The notes below the pieces were generated by a model that saw only the letters and a list, made by a program, of their open reading frames with translations, did not search any database and was not told the DNA's origin. A DNA stretch of 12,674 bases from Acidobacteriota bacterium (GTDB taxonomy: Bacteria; Acidobacteriota; Vicinamibacteria; Vicinamibacterales; CAVVIG01), in NCBI GenBank assembly GCA_003222455.1, contig QHWF01000255.1:1518-14191 (forward strand), in the 5' to 3' direction. Position 1 is the first letter of the stretch; each line of letters starts with the position of its first letter. Of this stretch, positions 12,499 to 12,674 are shown in pieces. Made by a program: the position numbers and the translations under genes.

Positions 12499-12674
12499 CT
12501 ATCGATATGAAATCCGCATCGCGTCGCGGACGCGCGCCATGGTCTGCCGAGCGGACGCACGTGCGCGCGCTGAGCCTTCGAACAGCAGTTCCTTCAACCG
12601 ATCCGGCTGCGCCAGCACCGTGGCCCGGCGGGCCCGAATCGGTTCCAGATGAGCGTTCAACGCACGGGCCAGCT
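12499..12674 (-). CDS. trpS: Tryptophan--tRNA ligase, C-terminal fragment
   Basis: Fifty-seven codons precede the TAG at 12499-12501, after two bases of a split codon at the window edge. The protein end reads LARALNAHLEPIRARRATV, then LAQPDRLKELLFEGSARARA and ARQTMARVRDAMRISYR. This is the characteristic TrpS C terminus (L.PIRERR...L...P..V...L..GA.RAR..A..TM..VR.AMG) of the helical domain that helps recognise the tRNA anticodon. The catalytic HIGH and KMSKS regions lie outside the window. The gene is upstream of scpA on the same strand, 107 bp away, with a REP-like palindrome between. The order trpS-scpA-scpB is common in bacteria. Confidence 0.85.
   Translation of the reverse strand, partial: LARALNAHLEPIRARRATVLAQPDRLKELLFEGSARARASARQTMARVRDAMRISYR

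Overview
The window looks like chromosome from a GC-rich member of the Acidobacteriota, probably Vicinamibacteria-like. This is an inference from the window-edge gene, which starts like an acidobacterial VWFA-related secreted protein, from the GC-rich codon use, and from the general gene neighbourhood. No rRNA or tRNA gene, CRISPR array, transposase or prophage gene was seen.

Layout. A leftward partial secreted VWA-type protein (1-195) diverges from a rightward acyl-CoA dehydrogenase (226-1398). Then follows a leftward block: a Tat-exported glycosylasparaginase-like Ntn hydrolase (1603-2721), a second acyl-CoA dehydrogenase (2803-3945), a HIT-family nucleotide hydrolase/phosphorylase (4085-4579), an HU/IHF-type DNA-binding protein (4653-5006) and ribosomal protein S1 (5068-6855). 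A rightward DUF6335-type protein (6999-7604) faces leftward cytidylate kinase (7674-8333). A rightward alpha/beta hydrolase (8510-9712) is followed by rightward rluB (9875-10664), which faces leftward scpB (10742-11437), scpA (11589-12391) and the C-terminal end of trpS (12499-12674). The order trpS-scpA-scpB-rluB-cmk-rpsA-ihfB is a familiar bacterial housekeeping neighbourhood (chromosome condensation, rRNA modification, CMP phosphorylation, translation, nucleoid). Here rluB is flipped, and two unrelated rightward genes are interleaved.

Two housekeeping genes are broken as written. scpA has lost about 49 bp of a conserved stretch, and rluB is frameshifted just after its S4 domain. Either the lineage has lost these functions or the assembly has small deletions here.

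The most striking feature lies between the genes. Ten of the thirteen gene boundaries carry a short-period (7-9 bp) tandem repeat, usually as two opposed arms that could fold into a long hairpin, and each boundary tends to use its own repeat word. Four of the words (ACACAAAGG, ACACCAAGG, ACACGAAGG, ACGCGGAGG) are variants of one 9-mer, ACRCNRAGG. The repeats sit directly against stop codons, supply the last codons of cmk and rluB, and in one case run into a start codon. They also create false N-terminal extensions of scpB and cmk. I know similar repeats only loosely from environmental genomes and cannot cite a description. They are the best candidate here for an undescribed system, for example a family of mobile or self-spreading palindromic terminators.
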